Positions 45,505 to 53,556 of a stretch of DNA of 64,000 nucleotides are shown piece after piece. A model generated the notes under the pieces. That model made no database searches. It was not told where the DNA came from and worked only from the letters and a program-made list of their open reading frames with translations. This DNA comes from Gp6-AA40 sp035649635 (GTDB lineage Bacteria > Acidobacteriota > Vicinamibacteria > Vicinamibacterales > UBA2999), in assembly GCA_035649635.1 (NCBI GenBank), contig DASRJE010000036.1, positions 3,362 through 67,361 of the forward strand, in the 5' to 3' direction. Positions within the stretch are counted from its first letter, which is position 1. Every line of letters begins with the position of its first letter. The translations under genes were made by a program, and so were the position numbers.

Positions 45505-46311
45505 CTACTTCAGTGACGCGACCTTGCGTTTCCAGAGATCCCAGGCGCGCGCGTACTCGCCGGTGTCGCTCATACGCAGCTTCGCCTCGTCGGCCTCCAC
45601 GTAGGTGATTTTCCCACCGAGCGCGATCGCCTGAGCCTGGGCCCTGGCGTTGACATCCAGGTACACACTGCGTCCGACGACTGTGGGAATCGAGCCGCCG
45701 ACAACGACGGCGCCGTGGCCACGCATGAGAGCCGCCGACTTCTGACCCAGGCTCTGGGCCAGCGCTTTTCCCAGTTTCGCGTCTCTCACCAGCAAGTCGG
45801 TGAGCCCCGCCGCCTTGCGGATGTCGAAGACCGGCACGCCTTCTGCCACGAAGGCGGCCATGTGATACATCGCCCGGAGCGGCACGTCGGAATCGGCAAA
45901 TGGAATCAGCGACGCGGTGTGGCAGTGCACGACGGCGCGCACATCCGGCCGCGCACGATAGATTTCGCTGTGGATGAAACGCTCGAGATAGGACGGGCGA
46001 TCGCCCGCGTTGATCGCCTGCCCATCGAGGTCGTGCTCCAGGATATCGGCAGCCATCACCAGCTCCGGCGCCATCGATCTCGCAAGCAGGAATCGATCGG
46101 GCTTCGCCGTGCTGCGCACGCTGATGTGCCCCATGGCATCGAGCACACCCTCCATCGCGAGGATTCGATTTCCAGCGACGAGATCCTCGACGAGAGGATC
46201 GGCGGTGGCCGCGCGGGTGGAAGCACCGCCCTGAGGCCACGCCGTGCGCGGCCAGGAAAGTGCGATGACACCAGACGAGCATGCGATCAGGAACTGGCGG
46301 CGATTCGTCAT
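45505..46311 (-). CDS. Tat-exported class II aldolase/adducin-family protein
   Basis: 268 residues. N-terminus NRRQFLIACSSGVIALSWP is a Tat-type signal (RRQFLI). The core is the class II aldolase fold: VHCHTASLIPFA and MRGHGAVVVGGSIP supply His ligands for a divalent metal, with MEGVLDAMGHISVR as the substrate loop. Relatives are cytoplasmic L-fuculose-phosphate aldolase or ribulose-5-P epimerases, so export is unusual. Context: PQQ dehydrogenase and Tat FMN oxidase upstream. Confidence 0.8.
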   Translation of the reverse strand: MTNRRQFLIACSSGVIALSWPRTAWPQGGASTRAATADPLVEDLVAGNRILAMEGVLDAMGHISVRSTAKPDRFLLARSMAPELVMAADILEHDLDGQAINAGDRPSYLERFIHSEIYRARPDVRAVVHCHTASLIPFADSDVPLRAMYHMAAFVAEGVPVFDIRKAAGLTDLLVRDAKLGKALAQSLGQKSAALMRGHGAVVVGGSIPTVVGRSVYLDVNARAQAQAIALGGKITYVEADEAKLRMSDTGEYARAWDLWKRKVASLK

Positions 46312-46316
46312 AGTGT

Positions 46317-46342
46317 CGGCGAGTCTAAAGACTCGCCGCTAC
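46317..46342. repeat. REP-like hairpin upstream of the aldolase
   Basis: CGGCGAGTC (46317-46325), loop TAAA, GACTCGCCG (46330-46338), foot CTAC at 46339-46342. Perfect 9-bp stem. Same layout as the other REP-like copies, different stem sequence. Confidence 0.75.
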
Positions 46343-46363
46343 GGGATCAAGAGCAGCGACAAA

Positions 46364-46414
46364 GACACCGGGTGTGATTTCCTCGCGCCACGTGTGGAAA
46401 TCACACCCGGTGTC
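46364..46414. repeat. 51-bp inverted repeat, copy 1
   Basis: Left arm GACACCGGGTGTGATTTCC (46364-46382), loop TCGCGCCACGTGT, right arm GGAAATCACACCCGGTGTC (46396-46414). The 19-bp arms are perfect complements. The right arm ends inside the PQQ dehydrogenase stop codon region (46413). Identical arms but a different loop occur at 63324-63374. Confidence 0.85.
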
Positions 46415-48125
46415 ATGGCAGCGCGAACACGTACAGCGCGTTGTAGCCGCGATTGGGTTTGATTCCAGCCTGATCCATCAGCCCGCCGCTCAGCGCGCCG
46501 CTGCCGGTGAGCACGGCAATATATTGCTTGCCGTTCACCGAATAAGTGATCGTGCTGTTCTGCACCGGCCCACCCAGCGTCTGCTCCCACAGCGTCTTCC
46601 CGCTCTCGGCATCGAACGCACGGAACTTCTGATCGAGATCGCCCCAGAAGACGACGTTGCCCGCCGTGGTCAGCACGGCGCCGTTGCTCGGCGCCCGGCC
46701 AGTGAAGATCGGCTTCATCTCGCCGGTGGACATGTTGATCTTCATCAACCCGGCCCACGTGTTCGGATCCGACCCGGGCCGCGGAATGCCGCCGCGTTTC
46801 TCGCGCGGCTCGCCCTTCGGACCTTCCGAGGTCATGTCGAGGCAGTTCTCGACATACGGGACGAACAACGAATTGACCCCGGGATGGTATGCCGTCGGCC
46901 AGTAGCTGCGCGTGTTCCAGTAACAGATCACCCGGCGCTCGGACGGCCCGTTGAACAGCTTGCTCTTGTTGAGCGAGACACGGCCGGTCTTGCCATCGAC
47001 ATTCGAGATCAGGAAGTCCGGGGTGTCGAATGGAAACGGATTGGCCCAGAGAAACTGACCGGTGCCGCGATCGACGACAAAGATGCCTCCGCCTTCACCG
47101 ACCATCACGGCGACATCGCGCTGCTCGCCGCGCTTGACATCAGGATTGAACCACTTCACGAACTTCGGATTCGGATTGAAAGCGGTGCGCAGAAGCGTGC
47201 GCTCGTTGGCGTAGTCCTCGTCCCAATCGTCGCCAGGCAAGTGCTGATAGTACCAGCGCAACTTGCCCGTGTCGGGGTCGAGCGCGATCGTCGAGTTGCT
47301 GTAAAGATCGGCAGGCGACTCGGTCGGGATCGCGTTGCTGTTGCCGCCGTGACGGTTGGCGCGCGTGTTCGGCGTCGGATTCGCCACGCCCCAATAGACC
47401 AGGCGCCTGACCGGGTCGTATCCACCGGGCAGCGCCCATGTCGACGCCGCCCGCGTCTCATCTGGCGCGCCCGCCCACGTGTCGCCACCGGGCTCGTTCG
47501 ATGCCGCCGCCGTGTAGAAGCGCCAGACTTCCTTGCCCGTCTTCGCGTCGTGGGCGGCGATATAGCAGTCGGCGCGACGCGGGGCACACGCCCGACCGCT
47601 CAACACTTTCCCTTCGACGACGATCACACCGGCCGTCAGCCGCCCTGACGACTTGGTCTCCCAGCGCAACTCGCCGGTGCGCGCATCGAGCGCTTCGATG
47701 AAACCATCGGGGGTGCTGTTGAACACCATGTCGTCGTAGATCGCGATCGTCTTCGATCGTGACGCGCCGTTCGCCCGCTTGTGTTCCCAGATCACCGTCC
47801 CCGTCGCCGCATCGATCGCCTGAACGGCATTGCCCGGCATCAACATGTACATGACGCCGCGGTACACGATGGGAATGCCTTCGTGCGCGCCGGCCGGGAG
47901 TTCCTTCTTGAACACCTCGCGCAGCTGGGCCACATTCTTCGTCGTGATCTGGTTGAGCGGGCTGAACCGCTGCGAATCGTAGGTGCGGCTGAACATCAGC
48001 CAGTCGTTGGCGCTCGGCTTCAGCAGCATCTCCTCGGTCACCGGAGGAAAGGCTGCCGGCTGCTGCGCGCGAACGAACGTCGCGGCGACCGCGGCAAAAA
48101 CGATTGCAGACGCGAGGCGTTTCAT
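46413..48125 (-). CDS. PQQ-dependent alcohol dehydrogenase, lanthanide-type signature
   Basis: 570 residues from ATG 48125 (upstream codons are a REP). Signal peptide ends ATFVRA. Quinoprotein propeller with DARTGELRW, DAKTGKEVW and DPDTGKLRW tryptophan-docking repeats; N249 in GVANPTP matches the calcium/lanthanide-ligand Asn of methanol dehydrogenase. The catalytic region GDDWDED places D302 as catalytic base and D304 two residues later, the extra Asp diagnostic of lanthanide enzymes. The usual metal-ligand Glu (E177 in MxaF) seems replaced (P182 by my alignment). Likely periplasmic, oxidising alcohols. Confidence 0.85.
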   Translation of the reverse strand: MKRLASAIVFAAVAATFVRAQQPAAFPPVTEEMLLKPSANDWLMFSRTYDSQRFSPLNQITTKNVAQLREVFKKELPAGAHEGIPIVYRGVMYMLMPGNAVQAIDAATGTVIWEHKRANGASRSKTIAIYDDMVFNSTPDGFIEALDARTGELRWETKSSGRLTAGVIVVEGKVLSGRACAPRRADCYIAAHDAKTGKEVWRFYTAAASNEPGGDTWAGAPDETRAASTWALPGGYDPVRRLVYWGVANPTPNTRANRHGGNSNAIPTESPADLYSNSTIALDPDTGKLRWYYQHLPGDDWDEDYANERTLLRTAFNPNPKFVKWFNPDVKRGEQRDVAVMVGEGGGIFVVDRGTGQFLWANPFPFDTPDFLISNVDGKTGRVSLNKSKLFNGPSERRVICYWNTRSYWPTAYHPGVNSLFVPYVENCLDMTSEGPKGEPREKRGGIPRPGSDPNTWAGLMKINMSTGEMKPIFTGRAPSNGAVLTTAGNVVFWGDLDQKFRAFDAESGKTLWEQTLGGPVQNSTITYSVNGKQYIAVLTGSGALSGGLMDQAGIKPNRGYNALYVFALP

Positions 48126-48141
48126 TGGAGTTCCCCCGAAA

Positions 48142-48164
48142 GTCCGGCTAAAGCCGGACACTAC
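48142..48164. repeat. REP-like hairpin supplying a stop codon
   Basis: GTCCGGC (48142-48148), loop TAAA, GCCGGAC (48153-48159), foot CTAC (48161-48164). The complement reads GTAG, and the TAG (48161-48163) is the stop codon of the FMN oxidase gene. Confidence 0.8.
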
Positions 48165-49402
48165 GGCTGCCGGTTAACGATGTAGTTCGCCGTGATGCTG
48201 GAGATCGTTGTGACTCCCGATTGCCGCATGATCAGTTGCAGCTCGCGCCGCAGGATATCGAGCACGGTCTCGACGCCCTGCTGTCCAAACGACGCGAGCC
48301 CCCACATGTACGGACGGCCTACTCCGACCGCTGTGGCACCAAGCGCCAGCGCCTTGAAGATATCCGTCCCGCGGCGCACTCCGCCATCGACGAGGATCGG
48401 CGCGCGACCTGCGACACCCGCCGCGACCTCGGGTACGCATTGAACCGTCGGTCGCAGGCTGCTCTCGGCGCGGCCGCCATGGTTCGAAATGTACACGCCA
48501 TCGACCCCGTTTTGTATCGCCAGCTCCGCGTCCTCGCGTGTGACGATGCCCTTGATCAGCAGCTTCATCCCGGTCGTATCCTTCAGCCGCTTGACGTAGT
48601 CCCACGTGGGCGACCCGATCTCGGGCTGCGGGTTGGCTGATGTCGACAGCGAATTCAGCATCGGCCGGTTGCGCAGGTCTGTCAGCGGCTGGCCATTGAG
48701 ATGACAGGCACCGCACTGCTGCCGGTTGCGCTGGAAAACGCGGTTGAACTGCTCCATGTTGCGGCCGCCAAGCAGATCGACCGTGAAGACCAGCGCCGGG
48801 CAGCCGGCCGCTTCGACGCGCTTCAGCAGTTGTCGCGTCTGCCCCCACTCGTCGCGCTGATACAACTGAAACCAGACGGGCTCTCCGCGTGCCGCGTTGA
48901 CCTCCTCGACAGAGGTCGTCGTCACCGTCGACAGCACCTGCAGGTGCTTCTTCGATTTTGCGGCGCGTGCGGTCGCCAGCTCACCATCGGGATTGTAGGT
49001 ACGGTGACCCCCGACCGGGCTCATGAAGATCGGCGTCTCCCATGACCGGCCGAAGAGCTGAATCGATGTGTCGACCTTGCTGATATCGACGAGGCGACGC
49101 GCCCGAATCTGATAACGCTCGTACCCCTCCCTGTTCGCACGCATCGTCGCGCCATCGTCTCCGCCGGTCGAGAGCCATGCCCAATGCCATGGGGGAAGCT
49201 TCGCCCTCGCCACGGGTTCGAAATCGAGAACAGACAAGGCGTCAGCCGCGCTCGCGATGAGGTCGTTGTCAGCGGCAGGCGCGGGTGCCTGCGCAAACAC
49301 AGCACGCTCCCAACCGTCCGGCAAATTCAAATGTGGAACGAGCGCGCTCGATGCGAAGAGCTGCAGGAATCGGCGGCGATTCCGCCGATCGATGAAAGGC
49401 AT
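48161..49402 (-). CDS. Tat-exported FMN-dependent alpha-hydroxyacid oxidase with an internal CxxCH motif
   Basis: 413 residues from ATG 49402. The N-terminus DRRNRRRFLQLFASSALVP is a Tat-type signal (RRRFLQ). The rest is the (S)-2-hydroxyacid oxidase TIM barrel: QLYQRD (Tyr181), FMN Lys284 in LLIKGI, catalytic His/Arg in SNHGGR (308/311), and VDGGVRRGTDIFKALALGA. Uniquely, residues 230-234 (CGACH) in the loop after TVDLLGGRNM form a haem-c attachment motif. Substrate probably a short 2-hydroxyacid such as lactate or glycolate. The stop codon lies in a REP. Confidence 0.88.
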   Translation of the reverse strand: MPFIDRRNRRRFLQLFASSALVPHLNLPDGWERAVFAQAPAPAADNDLIASAADALSVLDFEPVARAKLPPWHWAWLSTGGDDGATMRANREGYERYQIRARRLVDISKVDTSIQLFGRSWETPIFMSPVGGHRTYNPDGELATARAAKSKKHLQVLSTVTTTSVEEVNAARGEPVWFQLYQRDEWGQTRQLLKRVEAAGCPALVFTVDLLGGRNMEQFNRVFQRNRQQCGACHLNGQPLTDLRNRPMLNSLSTSANPQPEIGSPTWDYVKRLKDTTGMKLLIKGIVTREDAELAIQNGVDGVYISNHGGRAESSLRPTVQCVPEVAAGVAGRAPILVDGGVRRGTDIFKALALGATAVGVGRPYMWGLASFGQQGVETVLDILRRELQLIMRQSGVTTISSITANYIVNRQP

Positions 49403-49418
49403 AGTCGCGTGATTGTAC

Positions 49419-49443
49419 GCGAGGGCTGAAGCCCTCGCTCTAC
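49419..49443. repeat. REP-like hairpin before the FMN oxidase
   Basis: GCGAGGGC (49419-49426), loop TGAA, GCCCTCGC (49431-49438), foot CTAC at 49440-49443. Perfect 8-bp stem. Confidence 0.75.
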
Positions 49444-49451
49444 GTCCGCCG

Positions 49452-49868
49452 CTATTTACCAGCTTCGGGGTCCTTGGGCGCACCGGTGCCTGAGGATCCC
49501 ATGAACAAGCGCTTGCCATCGGGCAGGATCAGGTCCGCGCCGTTGGCACGATTGGCCCCGTTCTTCGCCTGATAGCCCTCGATGGTGATCTCGGTGCCCG
49601 GCGCCAGCGAGTTCTTCGTGAACCCTCGGCGAACGAGCGTGTTTGGCGTACCGCCTTCGATCATCCAACGCGTCACGGTGCCGTCGGGATTCTTGACGTC
49701 GAGGTGAATCCAACTGTGCGGGTTGACCCAATCCATTTTGACGACGGTGCCCTTGAGCGTGATCGGCTTGTTGGCGTCGAACTCGGCGGCAAACGAATGA
49801 TGCGCGTGCAGCGACGACACACTGATGGCCACGATTGCGCTGGCCAGTACGACTCGTGATCTAATCAT
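49452..49868 (-). CDS. DUF6152 family secreted protein
   Basis: 138 residues with signal peptide (cleavage after SSLHA). Motifs HHSFAAEFDANKPITLKGTV and DWVNPHSWIHLDVKNPDG are typical of DUF6152, a single OB-like domain found with exported enzymes. Function unknown. 49 nt upstream of the FMN oxidase on the same strand. Confidence 0.85.
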   Translation of the reverse strand: MIRSRVVLASAIVAISVSSLHAHHSFAAEFDANKPITLKGTVVKMDWVNPHSWIHLDVKNPDGTVTRWMIEGGTPNTLVRRGFTKNSLAPGTEITIEGYQAKNGANRANGADLILPDGKRLFMGSSGTGAPKDPEAGK

Positions 49869-49900
49869 GGCTCTCCGGTTCCTGTCCCTGAGACTGGTGC

Positions 49901-50962
49901 TCAGCGCTCCTGCTTGTCGTCAGCCGGATCTGCGCCGCCCGGCGCCTGGCCCTTGGCGGCGGCCGCCTTCTCGGCATCACGGGCGACCTCGAGGAGGTTG
50001 AACATGCTCAGGTTGGCCTCGTGACACGCGTACTCGATCAACTCCCCTTCTGTCGGCCGCATCGGCAGTAACACGGTCCACGGCTTTTCCCACGTGGTGG
50101 GGTCACTGACAGTCAGTCGCAGTTCGAGCCGCCCTGGATCCACCCGCGTGTAACGCTCGGTGAGATGGAGGCCGGTCGTTGATCCACGGTAGTTGTTCTT
50201 GCCGTTGAAATTCGTCGTCTCGACAACAAGCGTGTCGCCTTCCCAATGGCCGCGCGTGTCGCCGATCCATCCTCGAACGTGCTCGTTCAACTGCGGCCGG
50301 CCGTCGAGCGGCACGATCCGCGCCTCGTGAATCATCTCGTGCACGATCACCGCTACACCAGGTGCCTGCACGATCTGAATGTTGTTGTTGTACAGCGTCG
50401 GCAGACTCGCGCTCGGCAATCCGTACGTGATGCAGCGCTCCTGGTTGCCGCGGTCGAGCCACGACGCGTTCACGGCGTTGTTGCGATTGGGCGCCCTCGA
50501 CTGCCGTGCCTTGCCCTCAGCGGTAAGCGCGGGAATCCGGCCGTCAGGCGGATCGACGATCAACGATGTGCGATAACCGTCGGAGATGAAGCGACCGGGA
50601 TCGGTCCAGTACTGCGCGTGTGTGAGGCCAGGGCGGATCTCTTCGGGTGGGCCGTCCATGCGCCTGCCGGCTCGAGTCTCGAGCGCCTTCTTTTCTTCTT
50701 CTGTATAGAACTCGCGTGTGCCTAAGTCGCGCGACCGCTCGAGCGGCGTGATGGTCCTGTAGTCCCAGGTGCCCTGAAGGTCGGGGTCACCCCATGGGGT
50801 GCGTGGTGCTTTTGCCGTTGCCGCGTCCTTCGGCGCTGCAGCGCTGCTCGGCGCGGCCGCCGCCTTCGGTGCCGCTGCTGGTGCTTGTGCGCTGCTTGTC
50901 ACGACCACCCCGAGCGTGGCTGCGAGGGTTGTGGCAACAAGGGCAGAAACCCGAATCCTCAT
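49901..50962 (-). CDS. secreted protein of unknown function
   Basis: 353 residues, signal peptide ends TSSAQ, followed by an Ala/Pro/Lys-rich stretch (about 25-55). Core motifs: DPDLQGTWDYRTITPLE, HEMIHEARIVPLDGRPQL and HWEGDTLVVETTNFNGKNNYRG, shared with the protein at 31875. End of an exported-enzyme run. Function unknown. Confidence 0.72.
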   Translation of the reverse strand: MRIRVSALVATTLAATLGVVVTSSAQAPAAAPKAAAAPSSAAAPKDAATAKAPRTPWGDPDLQGTWDYRTITPLERSRDLGTREFYTEEEKKALETRAGRRMDGPPEEIRPGLTHAQYWTDPGRFISDGYRTSLIVDPPDGRIPALTAEGKARQSRAPNRNNAVNASWLDRGNQERCITYGLPSASLPTLYNNNIQIVQAPGVAVIVHEMIHEARIVPLDGRPQLNEHVRGWIGDTRGHWEGDTLVVETTNFNGKNNYRGSTTGLHLTERYTRVDPGRLELRLTVSDPTTWEKPWTVLLPMRPTEGELIEYACHEANLSMFNLLEVARDAEKAAAAKGQAPGGADPADDKQER

Positions 50963-51029
50963 GGTGCGCTCCTTTGGCCTCTCGGAATCCTACAACTACG
51001 GGGCCAGCCTGTGAAACACCCAAGACTGG

Positions 51030-52316
51030 TCAGTGCGTGCCCGACAATGTGGCATTTCCCACGATGGCGTGCATGATGGCGTTTTCAAAGTCGAGGCGAA
51101 CCTGCTGATCGGGCGTCTGCGTCATCAGGATCCCGACTATTCGTTCGTGCGGATCGACGAAAAAGTGCGTCCCGTAGGCACCGCTCCAGCCGAACGTGCC
51201 TGCCGACATGAATGAGCTTCTGGCGATGGGATCATGAACGACCCGGACGCTCAATCCGTAACCCTCGCCTTTCGGCCGGCCCGGCAGTGTGTCGGGTGCG
51301 GCGACTGAAGTCATCACCTCGACGGTCTTGGAGCCGAGCAATCGCTTGCCGTTCAGTTCGCCGCCGTTGAGCAGCATCTGCGCGAACTGCAGATAATCCT
51401 CCGCCGTGCTCATCAAGCCGCCACCGCCGGAGAAGTACGCGCCGTTCATGAAACCGGGATTGTTCTGTTTCTCGAGCCCCTTCGCTCCGCGCGTGTAGCG
51501 TGTGGCCATGCGCGGGTTCCCTTCGGCTGGATAGAAGAACGTGTCCTTCATGCCGAGCGGATCGAATATCCGCTGCTTGGCAAATCGATCGAATGGCAGG
51601 CCCGACGCAATTTCCACGATGTGGGCCAGCGCATCGAAACCGGCCTGCGCGCTGTACGCCCAGCGCGTGCCGGGTTGGAAGTCGAGCGGCACGCTTCCAA
51701 GCCGCGGCAGGTAGTCGGCGAGTGACTCCTTGCCTTTGAGTGCAACCTTCCGAGCTTCGACATTGCTAACGCCGCCGCTGACGAGGCCGGAGGTGTGCGT
51801 CAACAGATCGCGGATCGTGATCTCGCGCTCGGCGGGCACCATGTAGAAACGAGCCGGCGTGCCTTGCGGCGGCGGCGGACCCGCTGCCGCGGGCATCGTC
51901 ACAGCCACCTTCAGATCCTTCAACTCCGGAATGAACTTGGAAACCGGATCGGTCAGGCGAACTTTGCCCTCCTCAATCATCATCATGATCGAGGCGCCGA
52001 CGATGGGCTTGGTCATCGACATGATGCGGAAGATGGCATCCTTCTGCATCGGCTTGCGCGACTCGATGTCCATCAGGCCCTGCGCTTCGAGGTGCACGAC
52101 GCGGCCGTTGCGCGCGACGAGCGTGACCGCGCCGGAAAATGTGCCCGCATCGATGTGTCGCTTTATCAAGTCGTTGAGGCGTTGGAGACGCTCGGCGGAC
52201 AGGCCGACTTCCTCAGGCCGTGCCGTGGGTGTGGCCGCCGCCATCGGCCAGACGGCAACAGTGCCCACCAGAAGAAGCAGTGCGACGTACCTGGTGATAT
52301 GACGGAGATTGCGCAT
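51030..52316 (-). CDS. beta-lactamase-like serine hydrolase (class C / EstB type)
   Basis: 428 residues from ATG 52316 (GAGGAG upstream). Signal peptide ends AVWPMAAA. Active-site SxxK is S100-M-T-K103; Tyr221 in WAYSAQ replaces the YxN Tyr; the third motif is in GTFGWSGAYGTHFF. This is the esterase/DD-peptidase-like subfamily rather than a true beta-lactamase. Secreted; substrate unknown. Confidence 0.88.
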   Translation of the reverse strand: MRNLRHITRYVALLLLVGTVAVWPMAAATPTARPEEVGLSAERLQRLNDLIKRHIDAGTFSGAVTLVARNGRVVHLEAQGLMDIESRKPMQKDAIFRIMSMTKPIVGASIMMMIEEGKVRLTDPVSKFIPELKDLKVAVTMPAAAGPPPPQGTPARFYMVPAEREITIRDLLTHTSGLVSGGVSNVEARKVALKGKESLADYLPRLGSVPLDFQPGTRWAYSAQAGFDALAHIVEIASGLPFDRFAKQRIFDPLGMKDTFFYPAEGNPRMATRYTRGAKGLEKQNNPGFMNGAYFSGGGGLMSTAEDYLQFAQMLLNGGELNGKRLLGSKTVEVMTSVAAPDTLPGRPKGEGYGLSVRVVHDPIARSSFMSAGTFGWSGAYGTHFFVDPHERIVGILMTQTPDQQVRLDFENAIMHAIVGNATLSGTH

Positions 52317-52371
52317 AGATAAGTCTCCTCGCGGCGAGATCATACGGTAAATCTGTGTTGCCGCGAACGAC

Positions 52372-52545
52372 GGGGCGCGGAGGGAGCGGAGAACGCGGAG
52401 AAAAGCGTTAACGCGGAGTTCGCAGGGGTGCGGAGGCACGCAGGGGAGCTGCTACGGGTAGCAGCTCTCTGCGTATCTCAGCATCCCTGCGTGCTCTGCG
52501 CTGATTTCTGCCCAGCGCCCTCCGCTCCCTCCGCGCGCCACGCCC
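52372..52545. repeat. GCGGAGGGAGCGGAGAACGC array folding on a GAGCTGCTAC hairpin
   Basis: Left arm of GGAG/GCGG units (52372-52445), perfect apex GAGCTGCTAC/GTAGCAGCTC (52446-52455 and 52458-52467), then complementary CTCTGCGTATCTCAGC and CCCTCCGCTCCCTCCGC units to 52545. The whole ~174 nt forms one imperfect inverted repeat between two genes. Confidence 0.75.
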
Positions 52546-52548
52546 ACG

Positions 52549-52938
52549 TCAATCCAGGATTTCTGCGTTGAGCTCGATGACGTTGCCGTCCGGATCGGTG
52601 ACGTACAACTGTGCCCAAGGCGTGAGGTTGCGTGGTTTCTCGAGCACGTCGACGCCATGCGCGCGCAGATGATTGAGCGTCTGCCGGTAGCTTCGCACGC
52701 GCAACGCCAGGTGTCCGTCACGATCGTCGATATCGCTCGAGCCCCTCAGCGTCTTCGTGGGAGGGTGGACGATCAGATGGAGTTGTCGGCCCTCTGAGAA
52801 CTCGTACCAGGCGCCACCGAACGGGAACGGTGGCCGTTCCACCTCGACGAGGCCGAGCACGACGCCATAGAAATGCTTCGCGCGCTCGACGTCGGTGACG
52901 CAGACCGCGACGTGATGCAAGGCTTCGACTTCAATCAC
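52549..52938 (-). CDS. VOC family protein (glyoxalase-like)
   Basis: 129 residues from GTG 52938 (VIEVEALHHVAVCV). VOC motifs: HHVAV near the start, WYEFSEGRQLHLIVH in the middle, and VTDPDGNVIELNAE at the end, with metal-ligand positions conserved (His near 10, Glu near 126). Substrate unknown. Codons upstream of the GTG are a TTTGACC-type repeat. Confidence 0.82.
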   Translation of the reverse strand: MIEVEALHHVAVCVTDVERAKHFYGVVLGLVEVERPPFPFGGAWYEFSEGRQLHLIVHPPTKTLRGSSDIDDRDGHLALRVRSYRQTLNHLRAHGVDVLEKPRNLTPWAQLYVTDPDGNVIELNAEILD

Positions 52939-52941
52939 GAT

Positions 52942-52983
52942 CTCACCTTTGACCTTTGACCTTTGATCTTTGACTTTTGATCT
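52942..52983. repeat. CTTTGACCTTTGACC array
   Basis: Five units of about 7 nt (ACCTTTGACCTTTGACCTTT, then GATCTTTGACTTTTGATC). A related piece (TGCCTTTGCCCTTTGACCTT) lies at about 53470-53489 on the other side of the DUF6265 gene. Confidence 0.6.
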
Positions 52984-53470
52984 AATGCTCGCACCGAGAC
53001 CGCTGATACGCGAAGTCGATCCGCCGCGATTTCCCATTCGCCTGGCCTTCTACCCACGCCTGAAGGCCATCGGTACCGTCGCGTCGGTACCCGACGCGCT
53101 GCGGAAAATCGTGTTCAGGGTTCTCAAAGACGACGGTCGTGTCCGAGATGGTCGCCGACAGGAACGTGGCGGACGGTTGTCCGGAAGGATGCGCTTCGTA
53201 TGCGAGACGGTCATTCTGTTCCTTGATCAGCACCATCTCGTATTCGACGGTCTTGCCACCACGCACGGTGCGGCCCATGCCAAGCATGGTGCCCCCGCGC
53301 GGCGCCATCCAGTGTTCTTCGATCGTTGCCTCACCTCGAACAGATTGCCAACATCCCTGCAACCACTGAACTCGGTCGACGGTGAGTGTCTGCGCGTCAG
53401 CGAGATTGGCACCAAACAGAAAGGCCACGACAATGAACGGACCTGATGCTTCGTACCTGTGACTTATCAT
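52982..53470 (-). CDS. DUF6265 family secreted protein
   Basis: 162 residues from ATG 53470; signal peptide ends GANLADA. Family motifs: LQGCWQ, EEHWMAPRGGTMLGMGRTVRGGKTVEYE, AHPSGQPSATFLSA and FENPEHDFPQRVGYRR, plus terminal FAYQRSRC. Probably a small beta-barrel, secreted, function unknown. Confidence 0.87.
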   Translation of the reverse strand: MISHRYEASGPFIVVAFLFGANLADAQTLTVDRVQWLQGCWQSVRGEATIEEHWMAPRGGTMLGMGRTVRGGKTVEYEMVLIKEQNDRLAYEAHPSGQPSATFLSATISDTTVVFENPEHDFPQRVGYRRDGTDGLQAWVEGQANGKSRRIDFAYQRSRCEH

Positions 53471-53556
53471 GCCTTTGCCCTTTGACCTTCGTGGATAGTA
53501 TGCCCCGACCACGGGCTGGGTTCTTGCATCCTTGTGCGGCACGAGGTGATTGAACT

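Noticed and set aside
51030..52316. True class C beta-lactamase (antibiotic resistance gene)
   Set aside because: The YxN motif reads YSA, and the third motif is not the KTG of AmpC; it fits the EstB-like esterase/peptidase subfamily better.
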